Made by a program: the position numbers and the translations under genes. Below are positions 26,901 to 37,600 of a DNA stretch of 64,000 nt, piece after piece. A model generated the notes under the pieces. The model saw only the letters and a list, made by a program, of their open reading frames with translations. It made no database searches and had not been told where the DNA came from. How positions within the stretch are numbered: position 1 is the stretch's first letter; the number at the start of each line of letters is the position of its first letter. Origin of the DNA: Candidatus Heimdallarchaeum endolithica (GTDB lineage: Archaea > Asgardarchaeota > Heimdallarchaeia > Heimdallarchaeales > Heimdallarchaeaceae); the NCBI GenBank assembly GCA_021513715.1, contig CP084167.1, forward strand, positions 594,117-658,116, given 5' to 3'.

Positions 26901-27143
26901 TATTTTTTGATAAGAACTATTATGATTTATTTGCCTATTGTTTAGAAATGAATTATGTTCATCAATTGAGAGAGAACTAACAAATACTTTTTCAATTTCA
27001 GATTTATTGCTACTAAAATTAGAAAACTTGTCATAGTCATGACTATTTATTAAGTAAAAAGATGGAAGGACAAAAAGAAAAATAATTAAAGAAAAAACAA
27101 TATTTCTTCTGAAATTTAGCGATATATTGTTTAATATTTTCAT
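23958..27143 (-). CDS. Giant surface protein A2: beta-helix, calcium repeats, TM, long coiled coil, winged helix
   Basis: A 1,061-residue member and close paralogue of A5. Signal/anchor at 12-32, [15 protein letters not shown] near 114, beta-helix to about 395, seven calcium loops (398-564) interrupted by an unusual [16 protein letters not shown] insertion, TM helix (568-592), and a long coiled coil of nearly 380 residues. The winged helix contains [20 protein letters not shown] and [16 protein letters not shown], then [13 protein letters not shown]. Between A2 and A5 the ectodomain after residue 300 and the last 260 residues are nearly identical, whereas residues about 600-770 of the coil differ strongly. 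This patchwork suggests diversification of, or recombination in, the coil. Confidence 0.85.
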   Translation of the reverse strand: MKILNNISLNFRRNIVFSLIIFLFVLPSFYLINSHDYDKFSNFSSNKSEIEKVFVSSLSIDEHNSFLNNRQINHNSSYQKIIFEKNNSQKTNYIIHSPIDITREEDFAKLGCPGSGTEDDPYIIENYKISTEATNKEGCGIIISYVSSSVVIRNCFVQGFGFGIASESRAGSTIVENCTLLYNYDGILIHQTGDSLVYNNYSANNSRFGILVSESSNVTVTKNTCIFNGEGNIGLDTNNEITITFNTLENVTSDWAPGIWSSGNNEIVFSNNLIKGATTDGINLERCNNVVINDNKIYNSTNFAICYAFEVSNSLVYNNLFCGTGLGGVRIGERGEYNIVYNNTFMKIKDLNEDYGTNSFWYSPTLLIGNLWEDWDGTTNFYSIYGAEIGDIFPRRIVSVENDDDNDGMDDGWEIVYNLDDPKADSDGDGLTNLEEYQWFAYPLNPDTDGDGLNDGDEVTFGGCIREEDFDDDKLGYYQEVKVFHSLPYKKDSDNDGLTDYQEVITFLTNPMNPDTDGDGLTDYEEIYAYHTDPTKNDTDDDKFNDYEEIIIYGSDPLNKLSNPRAKKIKIVLSCLLSFLVIGSIITIILLIKKKQSEKLLKLKNKLQDQFLEFEKFKEKIDEYLLQPLSTVDFQESVKNINYINKIIAFYQSEFKLFRIIIGKKNSIELDKVKEEIDIFISQLLDYRGLLKKKIADEYTLLIEKVLKRKKFLLSDLQKINNYVQKNNYQKIDLDEYVSKINKITLEFKKVSDEYFSYIEEIEKIDIRNDLLSSKINETNDVDKSFSKEELNALINQMKIHQKKTFEKIFEIEKEIINQQDLNINFNLEKVKKLSEITDAFRDFFQSKLKVISDRLTNDEKKDLLEESQEIENKRQEVLDLIHLYPLILLDKKGEELVKEIDNLFVYSLKGKTTESELYFREFEEKLANWKENYSKVMNTETVEKLTSNRIEQYYGLKEKVEEKMNYFDSREVEIKRAKEFFKVLSTSSEIPLVTLQEKLGFEELNDLELWLVELGSILSIRIEGEKLIIVEKITEEITQSIDELIDKFSEWERTGKGKKK

Positions 27144-27162
27144 TTCTAAAACAAGTTATACA

Positions 27163-27175
27163 TTATATAAAAAAA
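27163..27175 (-). promoter_or_regulatory. TATA box of A2, conserved in A5
   Basis: TTTTTTTATATAA on the minus strand lies about 20 bases upstream of ATG 27143. The stretch from this box to the ATG, including ACTTGTTTTAGAA just before the start, is also found before A5 (start 42636). A nearly leaderless transcript is expected. Confidence 0.5.
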
Positions 27176-27372
27176 TTAAAAGTTTTTCTCCATTAATTCC
27201 CATTTAAAATAAATTATGCATAAAGCATCAAGTTCAACTTGCATAAAAGAATACAAAAACAATAAGAAAAATAGATGAATTAAACATAACGAGTACCAGA
27301 ATAGAAAAAACAAGACAAAATAGAAAAATATTGATATTTGAACAATTTTTATAGAAAATTAAACTTGTGAGA

Positions 27373-30300
27373 TTAGTTTTTCTTTCCTTCTCCTGTTTTT
27401 TCCCATTCAGAGAATCGCGTGATTAACTCGTCTATTGATTGGGTTAATTCTTTTGTAGCTTTCTCAGAGATGATTAATTTATCTCCTTCTATTTTTATAG
27501 ATAGAAACGAACTTAGTTCTATTAACCATTTCTCCAAATCTTCTAATTTTGAAAAATCTAGCATTTGCTGTAACTTAATTAAAGTAATTTCACTATAGAT
27601 TGATAATACATCTATAAGTACTTTTATTCTTTTCACTTCTTTATATTTTATTTTGTTTTGCGTTATGATTTCTTTTAATTCCTCTTTTTCTTTTTGAATT
27701 AAATCTTTTTCATTTTTTAACTCTTTTATTTCTATTTCTTCTGCTAAGATAATTTCACTTCTTTTCTTCCATTTTTTCCATTCTTTTTCATATTCTGTAA
27801 AACGGTATAAACTTTCTTTTGTTTGTTTCTTTAGTAATATTTTATACACTTTTTCTCCTTCTTCTAATAATTCTCTTCCTTTGTCTTTTATTAATTTCAG
27901 AGGTAGTATTACTAAATGTTCAATTTTTTCTTCTATTTCTTGATGTTTTTCTATTAATCTTTTTCTTTCTTCTTCACTTATTTTATTTTCAATACTTTTA
28001 TATTCTAAATTAAATATTAGATAATATTTCTTTGATATTTTTTCAAAATAATTTTTAAACTCAGTAAACTGTGAAAAAATATCTGAAGAACTAATTTGTT
28101 CAATAACTCTTTTTTGTAAAGTTATAAGTTCTTGTTCAAGTTGTTTTTGATTCAATTCTAATGTGAACTTTGAAAGGATTACAAGTTTGCTTTGTTTATT
28201 TTGTATCTCGTTCTCTACTATTGATGATTTTACTAAATTATCTCCTTGTTCTTTTTTATTTAGATCATCTATTTCTTTCTTAAACCTTGACTCAATTTCC
28301 TCAATATTGATATCATCCTTCTTTAATAAACTAAGTAAGGTATCTATCTCTTTTTCTAGTATTTTAATTTTGTATTCTTCTGCTTTATTTATAAGAAGAT
28401 TTATTTCTTGTTTAAGTTCTTTTAAAAGGTTAATATTTTGTTTTCTGATTGCTGTAATTGATGTTCTTGATATTTTTTCACTTGTTCGAATAAATGTTTC
28501 TAATCTGATAAGTACTGTAGTACATACTTCTAAATATTTATTTTGATTAGCTATTAATATTTTATTTATATCTGATGTTATTAGTTCAAAATTTAACTTT
28601 TCTTCGTTCCATTTTTTAAACTGTTCTAAAATAATCTTTTTGTGTTTTTTACTAATTATGTGGATTATAAATATAAAACAAATTATTAAAATTATTGCTA
28701 TTGTAGCTGATGATATAGAAATTATTATTATTTTGATTTTTTTATTGCTTCTCTTATTTAATGGGTCCGTACCAAATTTATTTAATTCATCATAATCACT
28801 AAATCCATCTCCATCAGTGTCATAATCTAGTGGATCTGTTAAGTATTCAAAGATTTCCTCATAATCGCTAAGTCCATCTTTATCAGAATCTGCTTCATTT
28901 GGATCAGTATTATACTTGTTTATCTCTTCACCATCAGTTAAACCATCACCATCAGTATCAGAATTAAGGGGGTCAGTATTGTGAGTTTTAACCTCTTCAC
29001 CATCAGTTAAACCGTCACCATCAGTATCAGAATTAAGGGGGTCAGTTCTTGCTTGATACTCTTCTAAATTAGTTAAACTGTCATTATCAGGGTCTTCTGT
29101 AGAGTCATCAGTTAGGGGGTCTAAACCAAAACTTACTTCCCATCCATCAGGCATGCTATCATTATCTGAGTCAGAATCAATTGGGTCTGTTCCATAAGTG
29201 TTAACCTCTTCATAGTCGTTCAAACCATCTCCATCAGTGTCACTGTTATTAGGAATAGTTCCCTCTTTGTACTCTTCTAAATTGGTTAAACCGTCATTAT
29301 CAGGGTCTTCTGTAGAGTCATCAGTTAGGGGGTCTAAACCAAAACTTACTTCCCATCCATCAGGCATACCATCAGAGTCAGTATCAGAATCTAATGGATC
29401 TGTAGAGTAAGTGTATATTTCTAGATTGTCACTTAACCCATCATCATCGGTATCAGAATCTAAAGGATCAGTACCTGCTTGATACTCTTCTCCATCAGTT
29501 AAACCGTCACCATCGGTGTCAGGATCTAAAGGGTCAGTACCGTAAGTTTTAACCTCTTCATAGTCAAGTAAACCATCTCCATCAGTGTCAGGATCTAAAG
29601 CGTCAGTACCTACTTGATACTCTTCCAAATTTGTCAACCCATCAGAATCTGGATCTTCATTTGCATCATCTGTTAGAGGGTCCAAACTGTTTTCTACTTC
29701 CCAACCATCAGGCATGCCATCAGAGTCAGTATCAGAATCTAATGGATCTGTAGAGTAAGTGTTTACCTCTTCTCCATCACTAAGTTTATCTTCATCTGAA
29801 TCTGCTTCATTTGGATCAGTATTATACTTGTTTATTTCCTCTTCATCCATTAACCCGTCATCGTCAGAGTCATGATTTGTTGGATCTGTACCATATTCTA
29901 ATACTTCTTCTTCATCTGTTAATCCATCATTATCAGTGTCAGGATCTAAAGGGTTAGTAAAATAAATTAATATTTCAGTTCCATCATCTAATTTATCATT
30001 GTCTGTATCGTTGTTACTAGGATTAGTATGCAAAACAATTTCTATAGGATCAACAAGCTCATCTTTATCACTATCGTAACAAACAAGAGGAGAAAAATCT
30101 TGTGCAGATTCAGTTCCTCCAAAATTGCTGTATGCTCCTACACCACTCCAATCAGACCAATAATTGTTATTCCAATTATTATCATCTCCTGAACTTACAG
30201 CTTGTTTCTCAACACTTTTAAGGAAGTAATTATAATTTATTTCATTGTTATACCCCAATATACTAATACCACATAAATTATTTTTTATTAAAGTATTATT

Positions 30301-30840
30301 GGTTAAAACATTATCATTAGATATAATTGATATACCTGCATGATTTCCATAAAGAACATTTCCATAAAGAAATATCCCAGAAGAGTAAATTGAAATTCCA
30401 TCCTCTCCACAATTTTTACAATAATTATATCTTATCACAATGTTATCTGTTGAGCTAACAGAAATACCATCAGCACCACAATTTAATATAGTGTTATTTT
30501 CTATTCTGCATGTTCCGTCTTTACAGTCCCATATATAGATTCCGAATGAAAAATTTTTTATTGTACAATTTCTAATAATGAAATACTTCGTTGTTCTATA
30601 AATATAAATACCATTTCCATCTCCATATTTTCCCTCTAAAATATAGTTCTCAATTATATATGGATCTTCTTCTGTTCCTGAACCAGGAAAACCTAAACTT
30701 ATAAAATCACTATCGCTAGTAATACTTATCGGTGAATCCTTTAGATTTATGTTATTTGTTAAATAGATATCTGAAGAAACAGAGAGGTAAGAAGGAAATA
30801 ATACTAAAATCAGAACAATGATACTGATTTTATATTTCAT
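27373..30840 (-). CDS. Giant surface protein A3: beta-helix, about 20 calcium repeats, TM, coiled coil, winged helix
   Basis: An 1,155-residue member with the longest calcium-repeat region of the array. Signal peptide 1-24 (cleavage expected near SVSSD), [15 protein letters not shown] near 50, a short beta-helix to about 250, then about 20 calcium loops (255-700) in which [20 protein letters not shown] recurs as an internal duplication. TM helix at about 702-728, coiled coil to 1070, winged helix with [10 protein letters not shown] and [14 protein letters not shown], and a tail ending EKTGEGKKN. Its first 54 codons and its leader are repeated, inverted and without mismatch, in A4 across the IS481 copy. 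A stretch of about 140 residues of its coil is also shared with A4. Confidence 0.87.
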   Translation of the reverse strand: MKYKISIIVLILVLFPSYLSVSSDIYLTNNINLKDSPISITSDSDFISLGFPGSGTEEDPYIIENYILEGKYGDGNGIYIYRTTKYFIIRNCTIKNFSFGIYIWDCKDGTCRIENNTILNCGADGISVSSTDNIVIRYNYCKNCGEDGISIYSSGIFLYGNVLYGNHAGISIISNDNVLTNNTLIKNNLCGISILGYNNEINYNYFLKSVEKQAVSSGDDNNWNNNYWSDWSGVGAYSNFGGTESAQDFSPLVCYDSDKDELVDPIEIVLHTNPSNNDTDNDKLDDGTEILIYFTNPLDPDTDNDGLTDEEEVLEYGTDPTNHDSDDDGLMDEEEINKYNTDPNEADSDEDKLSDGEEVNTYSTDPLDSDTDSDGMPDGWEVENSLDPLTDDANEDPDSDGLTNLEEYQVGTDALDPDTDGDGLLDYEEVKTYGTDPLDPDTDGDGLTDGEEYQAGTDPLDSDTDDDGLSDNLEIYTYSTDPLDSDTDSDGMPDGWEVSFGLDPLTDDSTEDPDNDGLTNLEEYKEGTIPNNSDTDGDGLNDYEEVNTYGTDPIDSDSDNDSMPDGWEVSFGLDPLTDDSTEDPDNDSLTNLEEYQARTDPLNSDTDGDGLTDGEEVKTHNTDPLNSDTDGDGLTDGEEINKYNTDPNEADSDKDGLSDYEEIFEYLTDPLDYDTDGDGFSDYDELNKFGTDPLNKRSNKKIKIIIISISSATIAIILIICFIFIIHIISKKHKKIILEQFKKWNEEKLNFELITSDINKILIANQNKYLEVCTTVLIRLETFIRTSEKISRTSITAIRKQNINLLKELKQEINLLINKAEEYKIKILEKEIDTLLSLLKKDDINIEEIESRFKKEIDDLNKKEQGDNLVKSSIVENEIQNKQSKLVILSKFTLELNQKQLEQELITLQKRVIEQISSSDIFSQFTEFKNYFEKISKKYYLIFNLEYKSIENKISEEERKRLIEKHQEIEEKIEHLVILPLKLIKDKGRELLEEGEKVYKILLKKQTKESLYRFTEYEKEWKKWKKRSEIILAEEIEIKELKNEKDLIQKEKEELKEIITQNKIKYKEVKRIKVLIDVLSIYSEITLIKLQQMLDFSKLEDLEKWLIELSSFLSIKIEGDKLIISEKATKELTQSIDELITRFSEWEKTGEGKKN

Positions 30841-30883
30841 ATATCTTAGAGAAATAAATGTTTTTTTATTAATTTTTTGTTCT
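30680..30883. repeat. Left arm of a 204-bp perfect inverted repeat around IS481 copy 1
   Basis: This segment covers the leader and first codons of A3. It is the exact reverse complement of 31895-32098, the leader and first codons of A4. The arms abut the IS ends to within one base (30884). Identity stops abruptly at the PGSGT codons. Confidence 0.9.
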
Positions 30884-30884
30884 A

Positions 30885-31894
30885 TGTTTACTCAATAGAC
30901 TTGGGTTACACTTTTGGGTACTAGAGAAACATAGGGGTGATTCATAAATCTTTCTCCTGGGGTGAGGAAGTTAAGAGATTGGTGAGGACGACTAAAATTG
31001 TAGTAAGAGCGGTAGTAGGAGAGATCTGCGTTGCAGTATTTTAGACCTAATCTTTCCATCTCACGGATGATTGTCCCATGTAGTCTTTCTACTTTTCCAC
31101 ATGTTTCGGGGTGAAAAACTCTAGCTCTGATGTGTTTTATTCCTTCTGTTTGACACCAACGGGAGAAGGTACTTGTTCCTCCTCTAACGGAAGAGAAGAG
31201 TGCTCCATTGTCAGTAAGTATAGACTCGGGGTAACCGTACTCTTTTATTGCTTCCTCTAGCAAACTTATTATCTGCTCTTTTTTTGGTGCAAAAGGGTGG
31301 AATTTAGCTCCCAGACAGAATCGTGAGTGGTCGTCTATCAAGGTTATGAGATGGAGATGTTGTCCCTGTTCTTCTACCCAGAATGGTCCTTTCACATCTA
31401 TTTGCCAGAGTTCGTTAGGTTTTTGACGTTCAAAACTCTTGTATCGAGGTCTTTTCCTCTTTTTTCTATTAACCCATAAAGGAAGACCTAACTCTTTTAT
31501 TACTTTCGTCACTGTCGTCTGAGAGAGTGCTTTTCCTTCTCTCTTCAACAAATAAGCTATCTTCTCCACATTCATTCCTTGTTTTATTCTTAACTCCCTT
31601 ATCCTCTCTTTTAACTCCTCATCTACTTTCCTGTGTATAGTTTTTGGTCTGGAAGATCTATCTTTCCACCATACTCCTTCAGGGTTCTCTCTGAACCTCT
31701 TCAACCACTTATACACAAACTTCCTACTCACCATATACTTGTGAGCTACCTCTTTTATCTTCTCTCCTTCCAAAGCTTTTTTAACCACAATCTTTCTTAG
31801 TTTCTCCAGGTTACGTTCGGGTTTGTTCATAATATATCACTTACCCACGTAACCCACTTCTATTTATTTGTTACCAATGTGAGTTGAGTATACA
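30885..31894 (-). mobile_element. IS481-family insertion sequence, copy 1 (intact)
   Basis: A 1,010-bp element bounded by imperfect terminal inverted repeats TGTTTACTCAA (left) and TGTATACTCAA (right end, complement), starting with TGT as is typical for IS481. The transposase fills nearly all of it. There is no direct target duplication: the flanks are instead the two arms of a 204-bp inverted repeat. This differs from copy 2, which has a clear 16-bp duplication, and implies that rearrangement followed insertion. Confidence 0.88.
30892..31830 (-). CDS. IS481-family transposase (DDE/rve)
   Basis: A 312-residue transposase. The N-terminal helix-turn-helix (about 10-45, KIKEVAHKYMVSRKFVYKWL) binds the IS ends. 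The retroviral-integrase-like core carries the DDE residues in WQIDVKG (D145), LTDNGALF (D207) and GKVERLHG (E248), with 40 residues between the last two. The C-terminus has FSRPHQSLNFLTPGERF, the usual IS481/IS3 tail motif. All key residues are present, so the enzyme is probably active and could also mobilise copy 2 in trans. Confidence 0.93.
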   Translation of the reverse strand: MNKPERNLEKLRKIVVKKALEGEKIKEVAHKYMVSRKFVYKWLKRFRENPEGVWWKDRSSRPKTIHRKVDEELKERIRELRIKQGMNVEKIAYLLKREGKALSQTTVTKVIKELGLPLWVNRKKRKRPRYKSFERQKPNELWQIDVKGPFWVEEQGQHLHLITLIDDHSRFCLGAKFHPFAPKKEQIISLLEEAIKEYGYPESILTDNGALFSSVRGGTSTFSRWCQTEGIKHIRARVFHPETCGKVERLHGTIIREMERLGLKYCNADLSYYRSYYNFSRPHQSLNFLTPGERFMNHPYVSLVPKSVTQVY

Positions 31895-32098
31895 AGAACA
31901 AAAAATTAATAAAAAAACATTTATTTCTCTAAGATATATGAAATATAAAATCAGTATCATTGTTCTGATTTTAGTATTATTTCCTTCTTACCTCTCTGTT
32001 TCTTCAGATATCTATTTAACAAATAACATAAATCTAAAGGATTCACCGATAAGTATTACTAGCGATAGTGATTTTATAAGTTTAGGTTTTCCTGGTTC
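31895..32098. repeat. Right arm of the 204-bp perfect inverted repeat around IS481 copy 1
   Basis: Exact reverse complement of 30680-30883. It contains the leader and the first 53 codons of A4. The next bases (TGG in place of AGG on the A3 side) are the first mismatch. Confidence 0.9.
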
Positions 32099-34475
32099 TG
32101 GGACTGAAGAAGATCCTTATATTATTGAAAATTATTTTATTGAAGGAATACAAAGAAAAGGATTAGGTATTAATATTTTTGGAACAACTAAATATTTCAT
32201 TATTAGAAATTGTATATTAAAAAACTTTGAAAGAGGAATCGTAATATCTAATTGTAAAGAAGGAACTGCTAAATTAGAAAACAATACTATTATTAATTGC
32301 AGAGAATTGGGAATATATGTTTTTAATACTTATGGCAGTATAATAAAAGATAATTGGTGCGAAGATTGTGAATTATCGGGAATAAGAACTGAGAATAGTA
32401 ATGGTTCAATTTTTAATGATAATATTCTTTATCGAAATGAAGAAGGTATTTCAATTTATACCTCTGATGATAATGTTTTAACCAATAATACCTTAATAAA
32501 GAATAACAGATGGGGTATTGCTTTAATATGGGGGAGTAAGAATAACTCAGTAAATTATAATTATTTTCTTGAAAATGTTGAAAAGCAAGGCCAAAATGAA
32601 GGCACTGATAATAATTGGAATAACAATTATTGGTCAGATTGGAGTGGTGTAGGAGCATACAGCAATTTTGGAGGAACTGAACCTGTACAAGATTCTTCTC
32701 CTCTTGTTTGTCAAGATACCGACAATGATAAGATAATTGATAAAATAGAAAATGTATTTCACACAGAAATTAATGATTCCGATACTGACAATGATAGTTT
32801 ATCTGATTACCAAGAAATACTTTATTCATTTTCTTCTCCGATAGATTCTGATACTGACTCTGATGGTATGCCTGATGGATGGGAAGTAAGTTTTGGTTTA
32901 GACCCCCTAACTGATGACTCTACAGAAGATCTTGATGGAGATGGATTAACTAATTTAGAAGAGTATCAAGCAAGAACTGATCCTACAAAAAATGACACTG
33001 ATGGAGATGGATTCAGCGATTATAAAGAACTAAAAAAATATGGTACAAATCCAACAAATAAGAAAAGTAATCCATTAAAAAAAATAATGATAATTTCAAC
33101 ATATGTGATAGTAGGAATTATAATTTTATCTGGAATTACTTTAATTGCTTTATTAATTATTAAGGAAAGGCAGAAGAAGATAATTGCAGAACTGTCAGAG
33201 AAGTGGAATGAAGAAAAAATAAGATTTGAAGCTATAGCAGAAGAAGCTGATGAAGTAATAAAGTTAGACCAAAATGAGTATTTGGAAGAATTACCTTTAG
33301 TTAGAGCTAAAATAAAAGAGTATATTCAAAAGAATAAGGGATTATTAAAGTCTATACCCTTTACAATTGGAAAACAAAATTCTTCATTGTTGAAGAAAAT
33401 AGAAGAGGATATGAACAATTTCATCCCTAAAAACATTAATCAAGTGAAAAATAAACTTTTAGAGAAAGAAATGGAAATCTACTTCAATCAATGCATGAAA
33501 TTAATTAGTGTTCTAACAAAAGAAAGTTTCTCTCAAATCACTGATTATGAAAAAGAATGGAAAGAATGGAAAGAGTGGAAGAAAAGGATAAAGGATACTT
33601 TAGAGAGAGAAATGGAAGAAAGAACAGGAGAAGAAAGAGAGATGATTAATAATTATAATAATGAAGCTATTGCTCTTTCAAAACTATTAATAGAAAGAAA
33701 GCAAGAACAAATGTCTCATGAATTGGAAAAGTTACAAAAACAAATCATCGAACAAACTTTATCTACTAATTTGTTAAACCTAATTAAAGAAATTAACAAA
33801 AATAGCAAAAAAATCTCAGATTATAATCTAATATTTAATTTAGAATATAAAAGTATTGAAAATAAAATAAGTGAAGAAGAAAGAAAAAGATTAATAGAAA
33901 AACATCAAGAAATAGAAGAAAAAATTGAACATTTAGTAATACTACCTCTGAAATTAATAAAAGACAAAGGAAGAGAATTATTAGAAGAAGGAGAAAAAGT
34001 GTATAAAATATTACTAAAGAAACAAACAAAAGAAAGTTTATACCGTTTTACAGAATATGAAAAAGAATGGAAAAAATGGAAGAAAAGAAGTGAAATTATC
34101 TTAGCAGAAGAAATAGAAATAAAAGAGTTAAAAAATGAAAAAGATTTAATTCAAAAAGAAAAGGAAGAACTGAAGGAAATCATAACGCAAAACAAAATAA
34201 AATATAAAGAAGTGAAAAGAATAAAAGAATTTGTAGAAGTTTTATCTAACTTTAGCGAAATTAGTCTAGTTGAGTTGCAGCAAAGACTAGATTTTGCAGA
34301 ATTACAAGAGCTGGAGATGTGGTTATTAGATCTAAGTTCTGTTCTTTCTATAAGAATAGAAGGAAATAAACTAATTATCCCTGAAAAAGCTACAAGAGAG
34401 ATAACTCAATCAATAGATGAATTAATCAAACGATTCTCTGAATGGGAAAAAACAGGAGAAGGAAAGAAAATATAG
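31938..34475 (+). CDS. Giant surface protein A4: beta-helix, calcium repeats, TM, coiled coil, winged helix
   Basis: An 845-residue member, divergent from A3 across IS481 copy 1. It has the same signal peptide as A3, a beta-helix to about 250, only five calcium loops (258-375), TM helix (382-408), coiled coil (410-765) and a winged helix with ISLVELQQRLDFAEL and VLSIRIEGNKLIIPEK. Residues about 630-760 are almost identical to the A3 coil, including at many synonymous sites, and then diverge into its own winged helix. The start is ATG 31938, mirroring the A3 start; the frame opens at a TTG within the IS end (31884), which is not credible as a start. Confidence 0.86.
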   Translation: MKYKISIIVLILVLFPSYLSVSSDIYLTNNINLKDSPISITSDSDFISLGFPGSGTEEDPYIIENYFIEGIQRKGLGINIFGTTKYFIIRNCILKNFERGIVISNCKEGTAKLENNTIINCRELGIYVFNTYGSIIKDNWCEDCELSGIRTENSNGSIFNDNILYRNEEGISIYTSDDNVLTNNTLIKNNRWGIALIWGSKNNSVNYNYFLENVEKQGQNEGTDNNWNNNYWSDWSGVGAYSNFGGTEPVQDSSPLVCQDTDNDKIIDKIENVFHTEINDSDTDNDSLSDYQEILYSFSSPIDSDTDSDGMPDGWEVSFGLDPLTDDSTEDLDGDGLTNLEEYQARTDPTKNDTDGDGFSDYKELKKYGTNPTNKKSNPLKKIMIISTYVIVGIIILSGITLIALLIIKERQKKIIAELSEKWNEEKIRFEAIAEEADEVIKLDQNEYLEELPLVRAKIKEYIQKNKGLLKSIPFTIGKQNSSLLKKIEEDMNNFIPKNINQVKNKLLEKEMEIYFNQCMKLISVLTKESFSQITDYEKEWKEWKEWKKRIKDTLEREMEERTGEEREMINNYNNEAIALSKLLIERKQEQMSHELEKLQKQIIEQTLSTNLLNLIKEINKNSKKISDYNLIFNLEYKSIENKISEEERKRLIEKHQEIEEKIEHLVILPLKLIKDKGRELLEEGEKVYKILLKKQTKESLYRFTEYEKEWKKWKKRSEIILAEEIEIKELKNEKDLIQKEKEELKEIITQNKIKYKEVKRIKEFVEVLSNFSEISLVELQQRLDFAELQELEMWLLDLSSVLSIRIEGNKLIIPEKATREITQSIDELIKRFSEWEKTGEGKKI

Positions 34476-34505
34476 AGAACATAGTTTTATTTTTTCTATT
34501 AAAAT

Positions 34506-34615
34506 TAGTACTTCCGCAATAAGTTGACCGATTTCTATAGGTTAAAATTATAGGCGTTCATACTATCATTGGTGTGTTCTCAATTCATACTTTTTGAGAT
34601 AATTCGGAAGTACTA
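34506..34615. mobile_element. MITE-like element with 11-bp terminal inverted repeats
   Basis: A 110-bp non-coding unit between the convergent A4 and B2 genes. Ends are TAGTACTTCCG (34506-34516) and its perfect complement CGGAAGTACTA (34605-34615). The outer TA on both sides would fit TA target duplication, as for IS630/Tc1-type elements. The interior does not fold into an obvious stem. A transcription terminator is the alternative, but the 88-base loop and lack of a T-run at the end speak against it. No second copy was seen in the window. Confidence 0.5.
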
Positions 34616-34649
34616 TAAAATATAATAAAAATAAAATATAATAAAAAAG

Positions 34650-37600
34650 TTATTTTTTCTTCCCCTTTCCTGTACGTTCCCACTCGGAAAACTGTTGAAG
34701 CAAATCATCAATAGCTGTAGTCATATCTTCTGCAACGAATTCACCTTCAAATTGTAAGTCAAAGATTACTTCTTCTCCTTCGATCCTATTTGGTACATCT
34801 TTAGAGTAAGCATACAACCACAATTTCATGATTTCTAAGTCTTCAAAATTTAATAAAGGAGAAAGTTTGGTCAAACTTATTTTATTGTAAACAGAACTAA
34901 CTTTCTTAAGTCTTTCAAGTTTCATATTATTATTTTCAGCATCGTTAATTATTTTAGTTAACTCAGCTAATAATTGTTCATTTTTTTCCATCAGTTTTTG
35001 AACAATACTTAATTTTTCTGTAGCTAAATCTTTAATATCTGACCATAAAGGTTCAGAAGAAGCAAATTTAGTAAATGTTTTATGTTCAATAAAAGCTACT
35101 ATGTAATTTAGGATTGATAATATCTCTTCATAACTAATAATTAGAGGTTTGAATTCTTTGTCCGACCAATCACTAATCAACTTAGCTAGCACTTCTTTAG
35201 TATATTCTTCTAGATTTGTAGAGTTAATAACTTCAATTAAAGAAACTATTTTATCATGAAGAGTGGTGCTGATAAAAGAAAAAATCTCTTCATATATCTC
35301 ATTAAATTGTGCTTGTTCGTTAGTTTTCAATTTTTTAATATTAGAACGAACAAAACTTAAGTTTTCCAGTAGAATTCCTAACTTTTCAAGATAGTTTCTT
35401 ACTTCTTGTACTGAAGAAACAAGAACAATTAACAACGAAATATTGGCCAAATACTCTTTATACTTTTCATCTAACTCGGATTGCAAATAAATTAATCTTT
35501 CTAATTTTTTCTTTGTCTTTATTTTCATTCTTAATTTATTAATGATAAATACTACAGTAACTATAAATAATGGAAGTATGATAAAGTAACCTATCTTTTC
35601 TACTATCGTTAAGTAAATATTCTCTTCTACTGGACTTTTACCTTTTTCTACTTCCCAACCATCAAACTTACCATCTCCATCAGTATCAGAATCCAAAGGG
35701 TCAGTAGAATTTTGATATTCACCCAAATTACTTAAGTCATCAATATCTGGATCTAAAAATGAGTCTCTATATAAAGGATTTAGTTTATATTCCACTTCCC
35801 ATCCATCAGGCATAGAATCATCATCAGTGTCAGAATCCAAAGGGTCTGTAAGATAAGTGTTAACTTCTTGACCATCTGTTAAATCATCATCATCAGTGTC
35901 AGAATCTAAAGGGTCAGTAAAATAAGTGTTAACTTCTTGACCATCTGTTAAATCATCATCATCTGTGTCAGAATCTAAAGGGTCAGTAGAATATTGAAAT
36001 TCTCCTAAATTAGTTAGGCCATCAGAATCAAAATCCTCTTTGGCATCATCTGTTAGAGGGTCTAAATTATTCTCTACTTCCCAACCATCAGGTATACCAT
36101 CAGAGTCAGTGTCAGAATCCAAAGGGTCAGTAGAATAGAGTAATAGTTCTAAAATGTCATAGAGTTCATCAGAATCATTATCGAGTGGAGTTTGAGGATA
36201 TTTATCAAAAGTCAATCCAGGTTCAATAAAGTAATTTTCACTAGTATCATTCCAGTCACTCCAATAATTTCCTTGTAACTTATCAATATTATACCAACAA
36301 TTATTTTCTGTATCATCATAAGCTTGAGAGATTTTACCTAAATTATTATGAATGAAATTATTTCCAAATATTGTGTTATTAAATGAAAATTTTAAGACTA
36401 AACCATAACCAAGATTTTTAAATAACACATTATTTGAGATTATTGATAGATTTACGTTAAATGATAATTCTATGCCAAAATGCCCATAAAAGCAATAGTT
36501 GTTAGTTAGGATGATATTAGTAGATTGATAAATAAACACACCATATTCATTCATATTACATGTATTATTAGTAAAGACTATATTATCAGAATAAACAATA
36601 GAAATACCTTTATCTTCATTATTGTTACAAGTATTGTTAGCAAGAATATTTTTTTCAGAAAAAGAGAGAACTATGCCAAAACGATTGTAGTTACATGTAT
36701 TATTAACAAAAGTGATATTGGTTGAATAAGAAAGAGAAATACCGAACCAATTGTTATTACAAGTATTATTTGCAAGAGTAGTATTTTGTGAATACAGTAC
36801 GGTTAATCCTGCTACAACATTGGTTAGAATTTGGTTGCTTATTATAGTATTAGTACTATTAATAATGAACAGCTGTCCATAGTTGGATTCACTAATAACA
36901 ATACCATTAAGATTAGTAAAGTAACCTAAAGGTTTACCATTGACATAGTTATTAAAGGCTTTAATTGAAAGAAAATTATCCAAATTACCACTAATATACA
37001 ATCCTCCACCACAAAAAGTGTTGTTTATAAGATTAATATTTATAGAATAGAGAAGAAAAATGCTACCATCATGATTATTGATACAGGTATTGTTTACAAT
37101 CATTGAATAATCAGAATAACTTATACAAATTCCAAAATTGTAATTATTTTCACATGTATTATTAGTAAAGGTAACATTGCTGGAAGAAGAAAGAAAAATA
37201 CCATTGTCATAGTTACTGTTACATGTATTATTAGTAAAGGTAACATTGTTGGAAGAAGAAAGAAAAATACCATTGTTATAGTTACTGTTACATGTATTAT
37301 TAGCAAAGGTAACATTGCTGGAAGAAGAAAGAAAAATACCACTGTAAAAGTTATTGTTACATGTATTATTAGTAAAACTAACATTTTGCAAAAAATTTGT
37401 TGTTATTCCTGTTGTTGTATTAAAAATAACTTGATTTCTTATTATAATATCAGTACAATTGATGATAAACAGCTGACCATAGATAGATTCACTAATAACA
37501 ATGCCATTAAGATTAGTAAAGTAACCTAAAGGTTTACCATTAACATAGTTATTAAAGGCTTTAATAGAAAGAAAATTTTCAAGATCACCTTGAATAAATA

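Noticed and set aside
31884..34475. A4 starting at TTG 31884
   Set aside because: That codon lies inside the IS end. ATG 31938 mirrors the A3 start and directly precedes a signal peptide.
34506..34615. Inverted repeat as a shared transcription terminator of convergent A4 and B2
   Set aside because: The loop is 88 bases and the stem is not followed by a T-run; perfect ends with outer TA fit a mobile element better.
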